In this document: positions 42,921 through 55,162 of the stretch, piece by piece
Layout of the letters: each line of letters begins with the position of its first letter
Position numbering within the stretch: the first letter of the stretch is position 1
Program-made: the position numbers and the translations under genes
From: Setophaga petechia
Lineage: Eukaryota > Chordata > Aves > Passeriformes > Parulidae
Length of the DNA stretch: 64,000 nucleotides
Reading direction: 5' to 3'
NCBI GenBank assembly: GCA_024362935.1
Contig: JANCRA010000006.1
Location: forward strand, 34,217,924-34,281,923
The notes under the pieces: model-generated
Database searches by the model: none
Told to the model about the DNA's origin: nothing
The model's input: only the letters and a program-made list of their open reading frames with translations

Positions 42921-45900
42921 TCATTGGCAACTGGGGGTTGCCCAAGGACATGGGTTCTTCTTAACCTGCAGATGAAGTTCAGCAGATCTTGCCTCAAACT
43001 TCATCAGCTGGATAACTTGGTTGCTGAAGAAAGGGCACTCGTACTCCTTCAGGGCTTGAAGGGCTGGAAAAAAGAAGCCCAGAGCCACAGTTAGAGGGCG
43101 GATTGCAGGAATCCAGGGAAATACTCCTGCCAGGCAATCTCAGCCGGCTCCTGCTACGGCCAGAAGGGAGCCGGAGACACAGGCTTGGGCCGGAAGGTGC
43201 TGGCCTCGGCTGCCTCTCGTGTCCCTGAAAGCGCTCCGGGCTCTGTCCCCGCCGCCCCTCGTCTGCACAGGGAGCAGAGCCCTCGGCAGCCCGGGCAGGG
43301 ATTGTAGCTCCGGAGCCGGGATTTGCAGCTGCCCCCGGCGGCCCCCGCTGGCACCCCCGCGGCTGCCCCCACTCACCCTGACTGAGGACCTGGAGCTCCT
43401 CCTTCTGCCCCACCATGAGCGCTCCGGCCAGCCCTGGCAGGACAGAGCCCGTGGCGGCGCCAGGCGGCACAGCTGCCCGGCACGGGCGCTGCCACCCTGC
43501 GGCTGCACGCCCTCCTGCCCGGGCAGGGCTCCTGCCGGCCCTGCCGCACGCTGCCGCCCGAGGGCTCGGCTGCGGGAGGGCGGCGGCAGCGCCGAGGGCG
43601 GGCGGGGCTGCAGCGGCCCGGGCGCGGCTCCCGCTGGAGCCGGGGCAGCGGCCGGGCCGGGGGCAGGGAGGGGCGCTGGGCTCGGGGCTCACCCATCAGC
43701 CTGACGGCCGCCTGTCGCAGGGGCCTCTGTGGGCTCTGCAGGTGCGGCAGGGCCCAGCGCAGGTGCTCGGCCGCTCGGCTCTCGTCCTGCAGCAGCTGCG
43801 GGGAGCGCCGGCAGGGAAGGCTCGGCGCGGGCTCTGCCCCTCGGCCGGGCGCTGCCTGCGCCCAGCAGCGGCCGAGCCGGCCCGCACGGCCCGGGGCAGG
43901 GAGCGGCGTGCGGGGCGCAGGCTGGCGGGCCCGGCTGCGGGGCCGGGCAGGGCCACAGCTGCCAGCCCCCCGCACCGAGCACCGGGGGCAGGGCTCGGGC
44001 TCCTGGGCTGTCCTTACCAGGCTGTCGGCGAACTTCATCCGCCGCTCCTTCGTCAGCAGTTCCTCGAGGTCCCTCCTCCTCGGGAAGCGTGCCGCACAAA
44101 GCAGGGCTTGGCCAGAGGCCTGGAGAGCGGCAGAGAGCCGCAGGTGGCACCAGAGCCCAGGGCACGGCGCCCGTGTCCCTGCGCCACGGCCAGGGGAGGC
44201 TGGAGCCCGCCAGGCGCCAGGGCAGAAACCGGCCAAGCCCCTTGCCAGGGATGCGGCAGCGTCACACAAAACCTGACCTTGGCCACCTGCAGGTTCTCAT
44301 CGTGCCAGCGCAAGAATAGAGGGAGCAGGCTCTGGTTCACGATTGTCGTGAGAAGTTCTTCCCCCTCTTCCATTACCAGCTCCATCACCTTGCAGAAGAG
44401 CTGAATGGAGAGCAGCTGCACGTGCTTTTGTTCTGGAAGGAAAGGAAAAGTCCTAAGCACCAACTACTTCAGGCCCATTGGGGCAAAGGCCCAGAACTGC
44501 ACAGAACACAAAGTTTCCAGGTAGCCACTGCCCCCTTCTCACCAGCGAGGGCTCCTGGCTGAGCACCATGCGGCCTCTGAGCGCCAGGCGCAGCCTGTCC
44601 CTGCACTGGGTCGGCAGGTGCCTGGATACCACCAGCAGGGCACTGGGACCGTGTTTGCTCAGGTCCAGGCACTCGAGGAGCGGAAAGGCACAGGAGGGCA
44701 GTGACGGGGGAACCGGCCAGCAGGAGCCCAGAGCCTCACAGGGCCGGGCCCAGGCAGCAGCAGCAGCACAGGGCGCAGGCAGCGTGCCAGGCAGCTGCAG
44801 CTACGAGAGGCCCGAGAGCTGGGAGGCAGCTCAGCCAGGCAGCGCTGGACACCCGGCTCACCTCCACAAAGAAGGCCAGGGCAGGCAAATGCCAGCAGGT
44901 CTGTTTCCCCATGAGCAGGCTTAGCAGGTGCAAGGCCATGTAGGGACACAAGGGGCTCAAGCCACGGCGCATCTCCCTGGCAGGGGAAAAAGGCACCAAG
45001 GCCCTGAGCCTCCCAGGGTGGGCAAACCTCTCCCAGGAGTGACTCACAGAGGTCTGATCTTTCCCCAGCGCTCTGCAAGGGCACATGAGCCCCTTGGGAG
45101 GCAGCTTCTCCTGGGCATCCTCCTCTCCCAGCCCTTTGCAGTCTTCTCAGCCCTCCCTCGGTGACAAGGCCCTCTCGCTTACGACCCCAGGGACTGTGTG
45201 GGGCACTGCAGGCACAGGGCACAAATACTGGCAGTGGTGGCAGGAGTAAGGGATGTCATCTGGCCAGCAGACCCGCTGCATAGTGCTGGGTGTCAGCACA
45301 GAGCAGGGTGTCGCAGAGCTGCTTGTGCTCTGAAGCCAGCAGATTCTTGCCAAAGCCCAGGCAGGAGAGCAGAGCCTTCATGGTCTGCACTGCAAACCTG
45401 CCTGCCGAGCAAAGGCCAGGTCACTCTGGGAGCGCTGGCCCTGGCCACGAGGGCATGGGAAGGACGGGGTGCCTGGTACCTGTTGGGGTGGCTGGGAAGG
45501 CTGTGTTCCTCCAGGCACGCTCTCCAGAAGCTCCGGGTCTCAACATCCCCTGGCATCTGCTCTGTGGTGGTGACAATTTGCAAGAACAGAGCCACGAACA
45601 GTTGAGGAGAATGAAGCAGAATGGCATAGTGCCACTCAGACATGGGGGCAATCCTCCACATCGCCAGAGTTGCCTGCAAGAGACAAAGTAGCCCGAGACA
45701 GCGCTCAGTGCCAGGGTGTCCATGAGGCAGGGCCCGAGGGGAGACGCAGGGGGAGCACCCGGCCTGCTGCCCCTGAGCCTGCCCCTAGGCCAGCTTTGAG
45801 CCCAGGCAGGGAGCTGCAGGCTGGGGAGAGCAGGGAGAGCTGCTGGAGAGGCGACCGGGAGGGCGAGCAAAGGCCAGCTCCAGAAACTCACAGCCAGGGA

Positions 45901-47500
45901 GAGGACGGCCTTGTTGTCCCCCCAGGAGAAGCTGCCGTAGGGTGGCTGCTCCTCCATGGCAGAGAGCAGCGCTGGAAGCACCTCCTGGGCGGCCACTCTC
46001 GACGTGCCCGTGGCTCTCCACATCAGCACGGTGGCTCTGTGGGAGCAGAGCTGTGTGTCAGCACCGTGCCACGTGCGGCTGCGTGGGGCTGGGTGACAGA
46101 GCCCCGGTGCCCTGAGGAGCAGGGAGGGAGCATGGCAGAGGCTCAGGAAACAGGCGCGAGGTTCCTGCAGCTCTCCACCTGTCTGGCAGAGCCCGCTGGA
46201 CAGGCTGTACAGGGCGAGGGGCCCTGTGGGCCGGTGAGCCCCGAGCTCTCGAGGCAGTTGTGCCCCGTACCCGCAACACGCTGGGGCACAGCGCAGCAGG
46301 CTCATCACCACTTGAGCAGGGTGTTCTTCAGTCAGACTCAGAATCTCCATTTGCAGCCCGGCGTCCACGGTAACACAGGACGCCAGTCTCTGGAGAATGT
46401 CCCTGACCGTGGCCAGCACCTGGAGGAGGCAGCATGGGAAAGACTTGGAGTGCTGTCCAAGGCAGACACTTGGCCAGCTTCCCCCAAGAAGTGCTTGCCT
46501 GCCCACCCCAGTGTGATGGCCTCAAAGGCTGAGGGGGTCCAGTATATGTAGCTTGAGGGGCCACATGATCCTGGGAGGCCTTCAGCCCTGGCCCCAAGCT
46601 GCTTACCTGCTGCGGAGAAGCAGCACACTTCTGGAAAACCTCCAGAGTGGGTGCAGGAGTCCCGGTCAGTGTGGGCATGGCCTGAGTCTCTGGCATGCCC
46701 TGAGCCTGGGTGTCGGTGGTGGCCATGCCCTCAGTCAGGGCCATGTCAGCCTCCGCCCTGCCCTCAGTCGTGTCCTGCTCAGAGGCTGCTGTGAGCTCTG
46801 AGGACGGTGAGCTGGCAGCAGGCTCTGCCCGCAGCTGGCCAGGCCTGGAGTCGGGCTGGGCCGTGCCCTTGGTGTTGGTGCCGCCGGTCTTTGTGCGGCC
46901 AAGGTGCAGGAGCCTCCGCAGTGTCTGCAGCAGAAGGGCGGGAAGAGAGGAACGTTCCATGGCCTGCTCCAAGCGCGGGACTCGGCCGGGCAGTGCCAGC
47001 AGGCCCGGCCCAGGTGGGGACGGCCGCAGGTACCTGCGCTGCTCTGCAGAAGAGGCCACAGGTGGATTTCTGCTCTTGAGACCAGTCCTTGGCTGCATCA
47101 GGCAAAGAGTGAGCGTAGCCAGAGCTGAGGGGCTGCGGGAGAGACCGGAGAACACAGCCCAGCCCTGCGCTGCCCAGGCAGGGAGAGCCCCGGCATGCTC
47201 CAGGGGGATGGAGCACAGCCACTGCGATATGTCTGCCTGGCCCCTCTTCTGTCTTGTCCGTGGGCAATTCCCTAGGGGATGGCATGGCATGGCATGGGGC
47301 CAAGTTGGGTGCAGGCTCTAGCCCTGCAGCCCAGCTCTGCCACTCATCCTCCTGCGGTGGATGGAAGGGCACCACCTCTTCAGTCTCCAGTGCTGGGGCA
47401 GCTCCAGGGCCTTCTTCCTCCTCCTCCACCCAGTCCAGCTTGGGCACTCTCGGGGGTCTCTGCTCTATGTGAGTGCCTGGAGCTACTTGCAGGAGAGATG
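42921..47500 (-). CDS. Maestro heat-like repeat (MROH) family gene, 3' portion
   Basis: At least a dozen minus-strand exons with GT/AG borders. They include about 47500-47245 (acidic, VPKLDWVEEEEE), 47105-47034, 46973-46617 (LRRLLHLGRTKT then a T/A-rich linker), 46419-46271 (VLATVRDILQRLASC), 46038-45891 (VAAQEVLPALLSAM), 45672-45481 (WHYAILLHSPQLFVALFLQI), about 45416-45265, 44990-44860, 44675-44545, 44432-44278 (LLSIQLFCKVMELV), 44115-44000, 43806-43692 and 43062-42921, ending in TGA. The repeated amphipathic helix pairs and the order match avian MROH proteins. These HEAT-repeat proteins are presumed scaffolds; their molecular role is not established. No stop or shift was seen inside the exons, so it could be functional. 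The first exon and promoter were not found; sequence beyond 47580 shows no further exon. Confidence 0.75.
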
Positions 47501-47580
47501 GCTTGGGAAAGCTCCGGGGCACCAAGTCCCACACTCTGCCCTTAAGGGCAGCTGCAGAATAGAAACCGCAGAAGGCCACG

Positions 47581-48830
47581 GGTCACTGAGTCCTGTGCTC
47601 TGGCCTCGAGCTCAGCTGCAGGAACAACGCCACAGAAAAGCCCCGGGTCAGACGGGAACGCGAGTGCGCTGTGCGGGGGCTCCTCACGGCACTGCTCTGT
47701 CCCGTTGTGCCCCGTTGCGTGTTCCCAGCACCTGGGCAAGCTTCTATTTCCCACGTGTCAAAAAGGGGCCTTGGACACCGGGTTCCGTTCCATGGCACGC
47801 TGACTGTGCTGCAGCGTGTCACCCACAGCCATTGCACACACTGTCTCCTGCCCTGGGGCCGCCCCCAGCCCAGCCAAAGTGGCCCAGGCAGGAAGGAATG
47901 CCTGGCCCCAGCTGTCTGAGACAGCCCACAAAAAATCTTTAGGAAGGGCTCAGACCATCAGCAAACACCGCCCGGCTCTGCAGGCTCAGTCCTATCCCCA
48001 TATCTTTCCCTGAGAGCATTTGAATTTCTGAATGAGAATCATTTGAAGGGAGGGGATTTACATTTTCCATTTCAGAGAAGCCTTCTTCCTTCCTGAGCAG
48101 ACACCTCTCTCTTCAAACCAAGACACTTGTTTATCATCTTGCAGATCCACAGTTGCTGGGCAGCCCCTTTTACACCAGGGACCTGGAGAACCATTCCCAG
48201 CAACTGGGAAAATCCTGCGGGGTCCATCCACCCATAGAAGAGGTCTCCAAATTTGCCCCGAAAGTGGGTCCAGCTTTTATAGGCCAAAAAGAGCAAGTCC
48301 AAGTGACTCGATGATATTTTTAGCCCAGATAGCCCTGCAGCTGAAGGCACACTTCACAATCAGCAGGGGACACAGCTAGGCCAAAGCCCAGATCTCTTCC
48401 AGGAGCCTTTCTCCTCAAACACCCTTCAAACGAGCCTCCATTCAAGTCAGCTGGGAAAGTTTCTTCCAATGATACATGCTGGCACATAACTAGACAGGGT
48501 TATGTGAAAGATTCTAAAGCAGCAGCTCTGGAGTCAAAGAGCCAGCACTAAGAGTCCTTGTCATGTCTTTGTAGCTAAATCCCACTTTGAGGGAGTTGAA
48601 GGAGTTTGGAACGAGCTAGCGAGCGGAGCTCTGAGTTTTTAGATGATGCCATTGCTTTTTCTTCTCCATAGACAGGAAGGGTGAATTTGGCTCACATCTC
48701 CACCGCATGGCTCACAGGGCCGCAAAACTTGTAGTTACAAGAGCTTTGAAGGATTTCTTGGCCAAGAAGACACGGGCAAGAAGGACATTTCTGTTTTGGA
48801 GCCAATCCTTCCATATTTCATCTTACAGAC
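47581..48830. other. Upstream flank of the MROH gene; no gene recognised
   Basis: GC-rich to about 48000, then mixed. The minus-strand frame 48072-48350 is open but has no recognised domain. A promoter could not be identified. Confidence 0.35.
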
Positions 48831-49471
48831 TCATGCTCTCGGGGTCTCTAGCTGGTCAGAGTGACCCCAAGATAAGTTAGAAAGTCTCTTTTCCCAGCCC
48901 GGCGGTGGAAGAAGGAGTCAGAGCTCTTTGTTTCTCGGTCTCAAGGTTGGTTATTGTATCTTATCTATAAATATCTTTCTCCTGTCCTGCCGAGGTCCTC
49001 TCAGCAAGACAGTCTAAGGCGCTCTGCCTCTCCCGGGGCGCTGTTATCTTTTTATACTAAAAACAACGACGTGTACAATATTTACAATTACCTTCCAATA
49101 CCTATCGTCTACGTTAGACAGTGAGCTTCTACTCTGAACCAATCTAACAGTGCCAACATCACAGCAGAAGATGGAGGCCAAGAAGAAGAAGGAGAAAAGC
49201 TGGACATGTCCAGATTCCTCCATCTTGCCCCCTGAAGCCCCATTCTAAAAACCCCAAAAATCTATTTTCCCACTCTGTGATAAATTCACTATCATTCTAC
49301 TTAAACTTTTGTGGCTTGTCATTCTTCACACAAGGTTGGTAATTGTTTTTTCCAAGGGCTAAATCAAAGGCACAGGAGTCTTGGGCTCTGTGCCAAGGCC
49401 TCTGAGCCTTCTGACAGGGTCTCGAGTCCTGCAGGGCAGCCAGAGGAATTTCCTGCATTCCCACATCATGC
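48831..49471 (-). mobile_element. Solo class II LTR with 6-bp target duplication
   Basis: The LTR body is 48837-49465, flanked by TCATGC at 48831-48836 and 49466-49471. On the minus strand it begins TGTGGGAATGC and has a TATAAAA box near 49045-49055. Its end reads CCCCGAGA and not CA. Six-base duplications are typical of class II elements. No internal sequence remains, so it arose by LTR-LTR recombination. Confidence 0.75.
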
Positions 49472-49651
49472 TACAGTGTAAGCTTCCTTAGCCAATCATG
49501 TTATGGCACACAAACCTTCAGCACTGCATCCTCAACTTCTTGTTTACCATTGGAACTACTTTGATTTTTTTCTAGATCTTGAACTCTTACACTCTAAACT
49601 TTCCTCCCCTGCAACTTTCCTCGCCATGTTTCTGCTATCAAGTTGAAATCC
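49472..49651. other. Short flank before the ERVL element
   Basis: About 180 bases of single-copy AT-rich sequence. Confidence 0.4.
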
Positions 49652-50437
49652 TGTCCTAGGGTGACGTTATGATGCTTGTGTCCCCATTCATATGTACTGT
49701 TAATGTTGGATATTCTGTTCTGTACCATTAAGACTGGCCCTGAAGAGTGAAAGTTTTGTTTTGGCTTTCTTATCAGCGTGGCTGGGACACAGAGGTTGTG
49801 GCTTTTGCTTTGGCTGCTTTTGTTTTTTGCTCTCTCTCTCTCGCTTGCTCTTGCTTGCTTTGCTCCTGCTTGGTTTTGCTCCTAGCTAGTTTAGCTATGT
49901 TGGAGAAGGGAGACGTTTCACCAGATGGTTCATCAACGTAGCTCAATTTATTGATCTCCATTGACAGGTTAAATACACTTCTTAATTAGTCTCATACATA
50001 TTGCAAAAGCTGAGCTCATTATTGGTCAGAAGGCATTTGCGTCAATATCTGCAACATAGTTATATTTCTGCAACATAGTTATACTTCTGTATTCCTGTTG
50101 TTCACTAGCTATGATTCCTACAGCACGTCTGCTAGGTTCAGGCCAAGTTGTTTTGCTGACAAGGGCACTGTGATCACAGAGCTACCCTTGGTTCCCACAG
50201 CTACCCTTGCCCTATTTACTGCTCATATTGATCATCTTATAGCCACTGTGGCCTTTCTCATCAAGCCACTCAGCAATTAGGCTCTCTACACTTCCCCCGT
50301 TTTTCTGTCTGCACAAGCAAATTAGTCTTCCATGTTCTTTCAATCATATTCTGCATCATGTTTTGAATACAACTGCAAGCACAAGGCAAAATTAACAGTA
50401 GCAATAAAATCACTCCTAATAACCTTATCACATGTAA

Positions 50438-50620
50438 CTATGGCCCAAGTCTCAGACTTCTTAACCATTCATCGATTCCTAGCTCTTTTTCCTCCTTCAA
50501 CTTATGGAGTCCTTCTCGAAGCTCTTTAATCTTGCTGTGAATTGAAACAGAGTGATCAGAAAGGTTCATACAACACATTCTTTCAGACTCTTCACAGCCG
50601 TGGCCTTGTGCTAAAAGCAA
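50438..50620 (-). pseudogene. Env transmembrane-subunit remnant
   Basis: Sixty codons with GHGCEESERMCC followed by NLSDHSVSIHSKI and a charged helix, the pattern of the class II/alpharetrovirus-type transmembrane subunit. The fusion peptide and membrane anchor are missing. It lies close to the 3' LTR, as expected. Confidence 0.7.
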
Positions 50621-51292
50621 AAAATCTATAGCAGCTTTATTCTAAAGCATTGCATAATAAGCATTTTACACATCTATAGTAAGCATATCTAAAATCTGTG
50701 ATTTCTTATTCAGTTTAGCTTTAACCCAGCACCCTATCTGTTTTGTGAAGTTTCTTATCTGCCACACTTCCAGGTAAAATAGTTGCTACTACTACTTAAT
50801 GCAGCTTAGTCTAAAAACCTAAATTCTTCTATGTTTAACTATTACTTGTGTTTTTACACCCTTACATTAGGAAAGATACATTAAAATGGAACAGTGATAG
50901 TTTTCTCAAATAATACGGCCCCCCTTGCGGGTTGCCTGCAAGGCTGGCACTTGCACTCTCAAAGAGAACTGATTCTTCTGGGGGAGAGTGTGTGTTCAAG
51001 GACAGTATGAACTCACACTGCTGGCATCCGTCCTGTTTGCTTTGATGTTGGCAACGGGCCGAAAAAGACAAGTTTTTTACATAAACTACTACTGTTCCCA
51101 AAGACCACTAAATTCCCCTGGAAACCAAACAGGTGAATTTATAAAACAAGTTTGAAAAAGATTAGTAACTCTTCTTAAACTAAGGCAAAGCAATGATTGA
51201 TTAACTCTTGTAATCTGATCAAGCACTGATTTGGTTCTTTGTTGGGATCTCTGCTAATTGGCCTTATCACGGAAATGCTGTGTTATGGGTAC

Positions 51293-51912
51293 TGTGAAAA
51301 ATGCATGTATTTTATAATTGGCTTTTTGCAAATACTAAAATGAACACTATATGTGCTGTGTTAGGAAGTAATGCTGTATTAATTCTCTTAAGTACTGTGT
51401 TAAACATAGTTCTAAGTTATAGAAATCATTAAAATAGAAACTATGCTATGTAAGATGCTTTGTTAAACAGAAAGGCCTTGTAGTGAGATAGCAGCTACAG
51501 GACACATAAATCTTTCTGAGAAAGGAAAGATTTACTGCCTTCTTATCAGAAGAAACTTAACTTTTTTCCCGCTTTGAAGGCACTGTTAGGATTAGAAGGA
51601 AGAAGTTAACACTAACCAGACAGAATCCTCTGTTTGAATGGAATCCATGCAGCATGTATGAAGTGTATAAGTATGCAACAGGCCATTGTTTTGAAGGGTT
51701 AATTCTTTGTTAACATGTATCCTTCTTCAGGCTCATGATGCCCAGGAAAAAGTACTTGGATGTCTGCAACTCTTTGCTTTTATTGTCTCATATTGTCTTG
51801 CTTTAAATTGTCCAAATTACTATAACTCTAGTTGTATTACTATTTTTATAACCATTTTATTACTATTAAACTTTTAATAATTTCAAAAGCAAGTGATTAG
51901 TATTTTTTCACA
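51293..51912 (+). mobile_element. Solo LTR-like element with TGTGAAAAAT inverted ends
   Basis: The ends are inverted copies (TGTGAAAAAT... and ...ATTTTTTCACA) around about 600 bp of AT-rich DNA with several AATAAA-like and TATA-like strings. No target duplication was found, so the identity as LTR is inferred from the ends and size. Confidence 0.45.
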
Positions 51913-52225
51913 ATTATACTAATTATCTGTACTTTGCAGAGACAATATGAGACTTACTCTGAGCTGTAACCCTTTCAAAGATATGCTTTAGTTCTTAACA
52001 ATAACAAATTAGGACCTTTTGCTCAGGTGTTTTAAAAAGCTCTAAAGCTAGATTGACTCTTAATCTTGTTTGTTCTTGTAGCTCTCTCTGCTAGTCGTTA
52101 AAATTATGGTTAAACACGCACTTGTTACACTACAATTCACATACTACAGACTGTTCTATCGAAAAAGTTTTACCACACACCTGCAATACAAAGTTACTCA
52201 AGCAGCACAATACAGGATATTACAG

Positions 52226-52569
52226 TCAAGACATTTTTGACCCACTGGACCCCGAATGTAAAATTCTAACAGTGACCCAACAGTTGTAACCAGTCCCCCA
52301 AAGGTCCGGCAGCAGGCCACAGTCCCGTTGACAGCCTTTGAGTGTCCTTTCAGCTGTAACAGCAGCAGTCGCAGCTTTCTTGTCAGTCACTGCATCAAGA
52401 ACAGGCTTAGTCCATCCGGCAGGTACCCACACAGCCCCTGTATCCAAATTAGGATCTTTTGCAACCAAGTCGGTGCTCCAAAGAGGTATTTGGGACCATG
52501 CCAAATTGTCAGGTCTATAGACAACTCTGGGTCCTGCTGATAAACTTGTCCTTGAGTAACACAGTGCAT
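52226..52569 (-). pseudogene. Unassigned retroviral segment downstream of dUTPase
   Basis: Two overlapping frames change around 52390-52500. The longer reads ...AWSQIPLWSTDLVAKDPNLD and AVWVPAGWTKPVLD, then an A/T/E-rich stretch. Proline/tryptophan content and position suggest part of pol or the leader of env. I could not assign it further. Confidence 0.35.
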
Positions 52570-52572
52570 AAT

Positions 52573-52890
52573 TTACTGAAAAATGTGCTGCTGCTCTGAG
52601 GTAACGCAGATCAGACTTGTCAGGTGTGTTCCTTTAAGAAGTGAATATAAACCATCCAGCAGCCTGTTCGATATTCCAAACAATAGCTCCTTGTTAATTT
52701 GAAGTGGTGGAAAGGGAGTGTATACCATAACTATCATTTTCCCAGTAAAATCCACAATAATAACTCCAGGTAAAACAAATAATCCAAGTATAGAGGAATC
52801 CACATTAATAACTCCAGGTAAAACAAATAATCCAAGTATAGAGGCAGATGATCTCCTTAAAAGCAGTGCATCCATCGCTTGACCTTGCAT
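52573..52890 (-). pseudogene. dUTPase-like segment with in-frame tandem duplication
   Basis: The minus strand encodes LGLFVLPGVI..VD followed by FTGKMIVMVYTPFPPL, which fits the class II retroviral dUTPase. The LGLFVLPGVI block is present twice because of a 48-bp direct tandem duplication (52751-52798 and 52799-52846), adding 16 codons in frame. dUTPase hydrolyses dUTP and limits uracil incorporation. The duplication falls in the conserved core and probably disrupts it. Confidence 0.6.
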
Positions 52891-52941
52891 AACAATAGGT
52901 CCTTTAACCTCGTCAGGATGTTTTTCGTGGGTGCGGAGTCA

Positions 52942-54158
52942 TCAGCGTGATTTCATCAGCATCGAGTTCCAGATCCTAAACGTTCCGCAGGGGTGCTGGC
53001 CATTGCCGTAGGAGCTCGGAGAGGTGCAAGAGCCACTAATACCTGCGCTTGGGAAACCCTTGCCTGCTCCTGTAACCTTAACCCCAGCTGTTTGATAGCA
53101 TCTACCAAAAATGCTTTTGATCCTACCGGCATGCATCTGAGCTATTCTCCCTAATGCCTCTTTTATGGCCCAATTCGCACCTAACGTGTTAAGCACATTC
53201 CTCGCAGCCTGCCTACTGTCCTGAAGAGCACACTGTTTCAACATAGCCTCTGCTGTATAATCACGTACCCCTACTTTCTCTATCGCGGCAGCAACTTGAT
53301 CTATAAACAAACCAAAAGATTCTTCCTGGCCCTGCTTAATTCCACATGCTTTTACTCTGTCTATAGCCAGTCTAACCAATCTCATCGCCTCTTGGTACTT
53401 ATCTGGTCCTGTCAGAGCCTGAGGTTCAGTGCAAAGAAACACTCCTAGCCCTATAAATTCATCAGCTGTCACTCTGAACTCACTAACTCCCGATCGCAAC
53501 TTCGATAGCGACTTCCAGTTAAGCACAGATGTTATTGCTCGCAGACCTCCCCCCGCCTGAGTTGGAAAAGTCACCGGGCATGTTATTTGTGTAGCCGCAT
53601 TAATTGCAACATCCCCTTTCTCCAAGCCTTCTTTCGCCAGCACAGCCCAAGCCTCCCCCCGTCCCGTGGCAGTGGCCCCCGCTAGGTCGCTTTCCGCCCC
53701 AGGGATCGGCTCACTGCTCAGAGGGAGGGCAGCCGGGGCCGGTTTCGGCCATGAATCATTCTCTCCGGGGGTGCAGACGGCTCACTCACTGCCTCGGTAC
53801 CAGAATTAAGAGGCGGTGGTGCTGGAGGAGGCAAAGACACCCTATTAAACACAGGAGGTAATATAGTGTCTTGGGATAAATCTCCCTCATAGGTTCTGTT
53901 TTTCGTATAAGCAGCAAATGCCTGCACCGCTGCTTTCTGTTCTGCCTGATACTGCAGAAACTCATTACAAATCACTCTCCAAAGTTTTCCTATCTTTTCA
54001 GCTGTCCTATCATCATCTAAAGTATGAGGGTTAACAAAACAGCCCTTAGCATATCCCCATGCTAATAATCCCAGTAGTTCCTTTTTTAAATCTACCCCTT
54101 TAATTCCCCTTTTTTCTAACCCAGTTATAAATAAATCATATGCTGCTTGCCTGTCCAT
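52942..54158 (-). pseudogene. Gag of the nested class II ERV
   Basis: Two frames follow each other: 54158-53718 (MDRQAAYDLFITGLEKRGIK..., a matrix-like helical domain then a proline-rich linker PPPAPPPL) and 53643-52942 (capsid, with a helix-rich segment ...DKYQEAMRLVRLAIDRV and FGLFIDQVAAAIEKVG). A shift near 53650-53720 joins them. The capsid resembles alpha/betaretrovirus types. No zinc knuckle is visible after it. Confidence 0.75.
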
Positions 54159-54342
54159 TTTTATGCGTCGACGCTATTGCGGCTCTCCGGCTTCGGCAGC
54201 ACGTACGGCCCAAAACCACCGATGTGATCTTTGGGGGTGCTATCCCTTCGTTCAGCACCGCTCCGGCTGCTTCGGAGCCCGACCCAACTTCTCCAACCGA
54301 TGGCTGTCGATACCCTCTGTTCCCCTGTTTTCTTTTAGAGGG

Positions 54343-54360
54343 CCGACGTCGAGGTCACCA
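54343..54360 (-). other. Primer binding site of the nested ERV
   Basis: The minus strand starts TGGTGACCTCGACGT, three bases inside the LTR edge. It matches tRNA-Trp-type sites of alpharetroviruses at most positions but differs at the 3' end, so the tRNA call is tentative. Confidence 0.55.
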
Positions 54361-55162
54361 TTTTGTTGGAGAAGGGAGACGTGACACCAGATGGTTCATC
54401 AACGTAGCTCGATTTATTGATCTCCATTGACAGGTTAAATACACTTCTTAATTAGTCTCATACATATTGCAAAAGCTGAGCTCATTATTGGTCAGAAGGC
54501 ATTTGCGTCAATATCTGCAACATAGTTATATTTCTGCAACATAGTTATACTTCTGTATTCCTGTTGTTCACTAGCTATGATTCCTACAGCACGTCTGCTA
54601 GGTTCAGGCCAAGTTGTTTTGCTGACAAGGGCACTGTGATCACAGAGCTACCCTTGGTTCCCACAGCTACCCTTGCCCTATTTACTGCTCATATTGACCA
54701 TCTTATAGCCACTGTGGCCTTTCTCATCAAGCCACTCAGCAATTAGGCTCTCTACATAGCTAAACAGTCCAAATTGCTTCCTGGACTGTTTCTCCTCTCT
54801 TTTCTTCGGCCATCCCGAACCTGCTCCAGACTGGGACCTGGGAACACGGAGAGTTCACACCTTGTGGCTGCAGCAGCTGCCCCAGCGCTGGAGGGACTGA
54901 GGACAGAGCGACCACTCCACCTCCCCCGTCTCCCGAGAGACACTTTCTGAATTTGTCATGTTTTCCAGAGCGGTGTCACCCGGTATTGTTCATTTTGTGT
55001 GCTGGGGGTGCTGTGCCTGTCAAATAAACAGGTTCTTTCCACTTCTCTCTCAGGAATTCTTCCCGAACCGGCTGAGGGGAGGGGCCGTGTGGGTTTGCTT
55101 TGTGGAGAGGCCCTCCTTTGGAAATTCTCTATCAAATATTGCCCTGAACCAATATAAAATAT

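Larger units (their letters stand above)
39931..43985 (-). repeat. Inverted-repeat arm A' (partner of 4735-8781)
   Basis: Holds the inverted copies of the LTR-like piece (40040-40690), the gag fragment (40745-41480) and the 3' end of the MROH gene. The MROH gene continues uninterrupted beyond 43985, so this side keeps the original context. Confidence 0.9.
49892..54762 (-). mobile_element. Class II ERV inserted in the ERVL 5' LTR
   Basis: LTRs 49898-50290 (3') and 54364-54756 (5'), each 393 bp with about four differences, bounded TG...CA. The 6-bp target duplication TAGCTA is at 49892-49897 and 54757-54762. The primer site lies at 54343-54360 and a purine run (GAAAAACGGGGGAAG on the minus strand) next to 50290. 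Internal parts on the minus strand: gag, dUTPase/protease segment, a pol-like segment, and an env tail. Most of pol and env is missing. The interior has itself received a further LTR at 51293-51912. Confidence 0.9.

Noticed and set aside
43373..44404. Frames of about 300 codons on both strands
   Set aside because: Same GC effect; the MROH exons on the minus strand explain the conserved parts.
49773..49961. Basic/glutamine-rich minus-strand frame of 62 codons
   Set aside because: It spans the ERVL LTR and the nested LTR border, so it is not a real gene.
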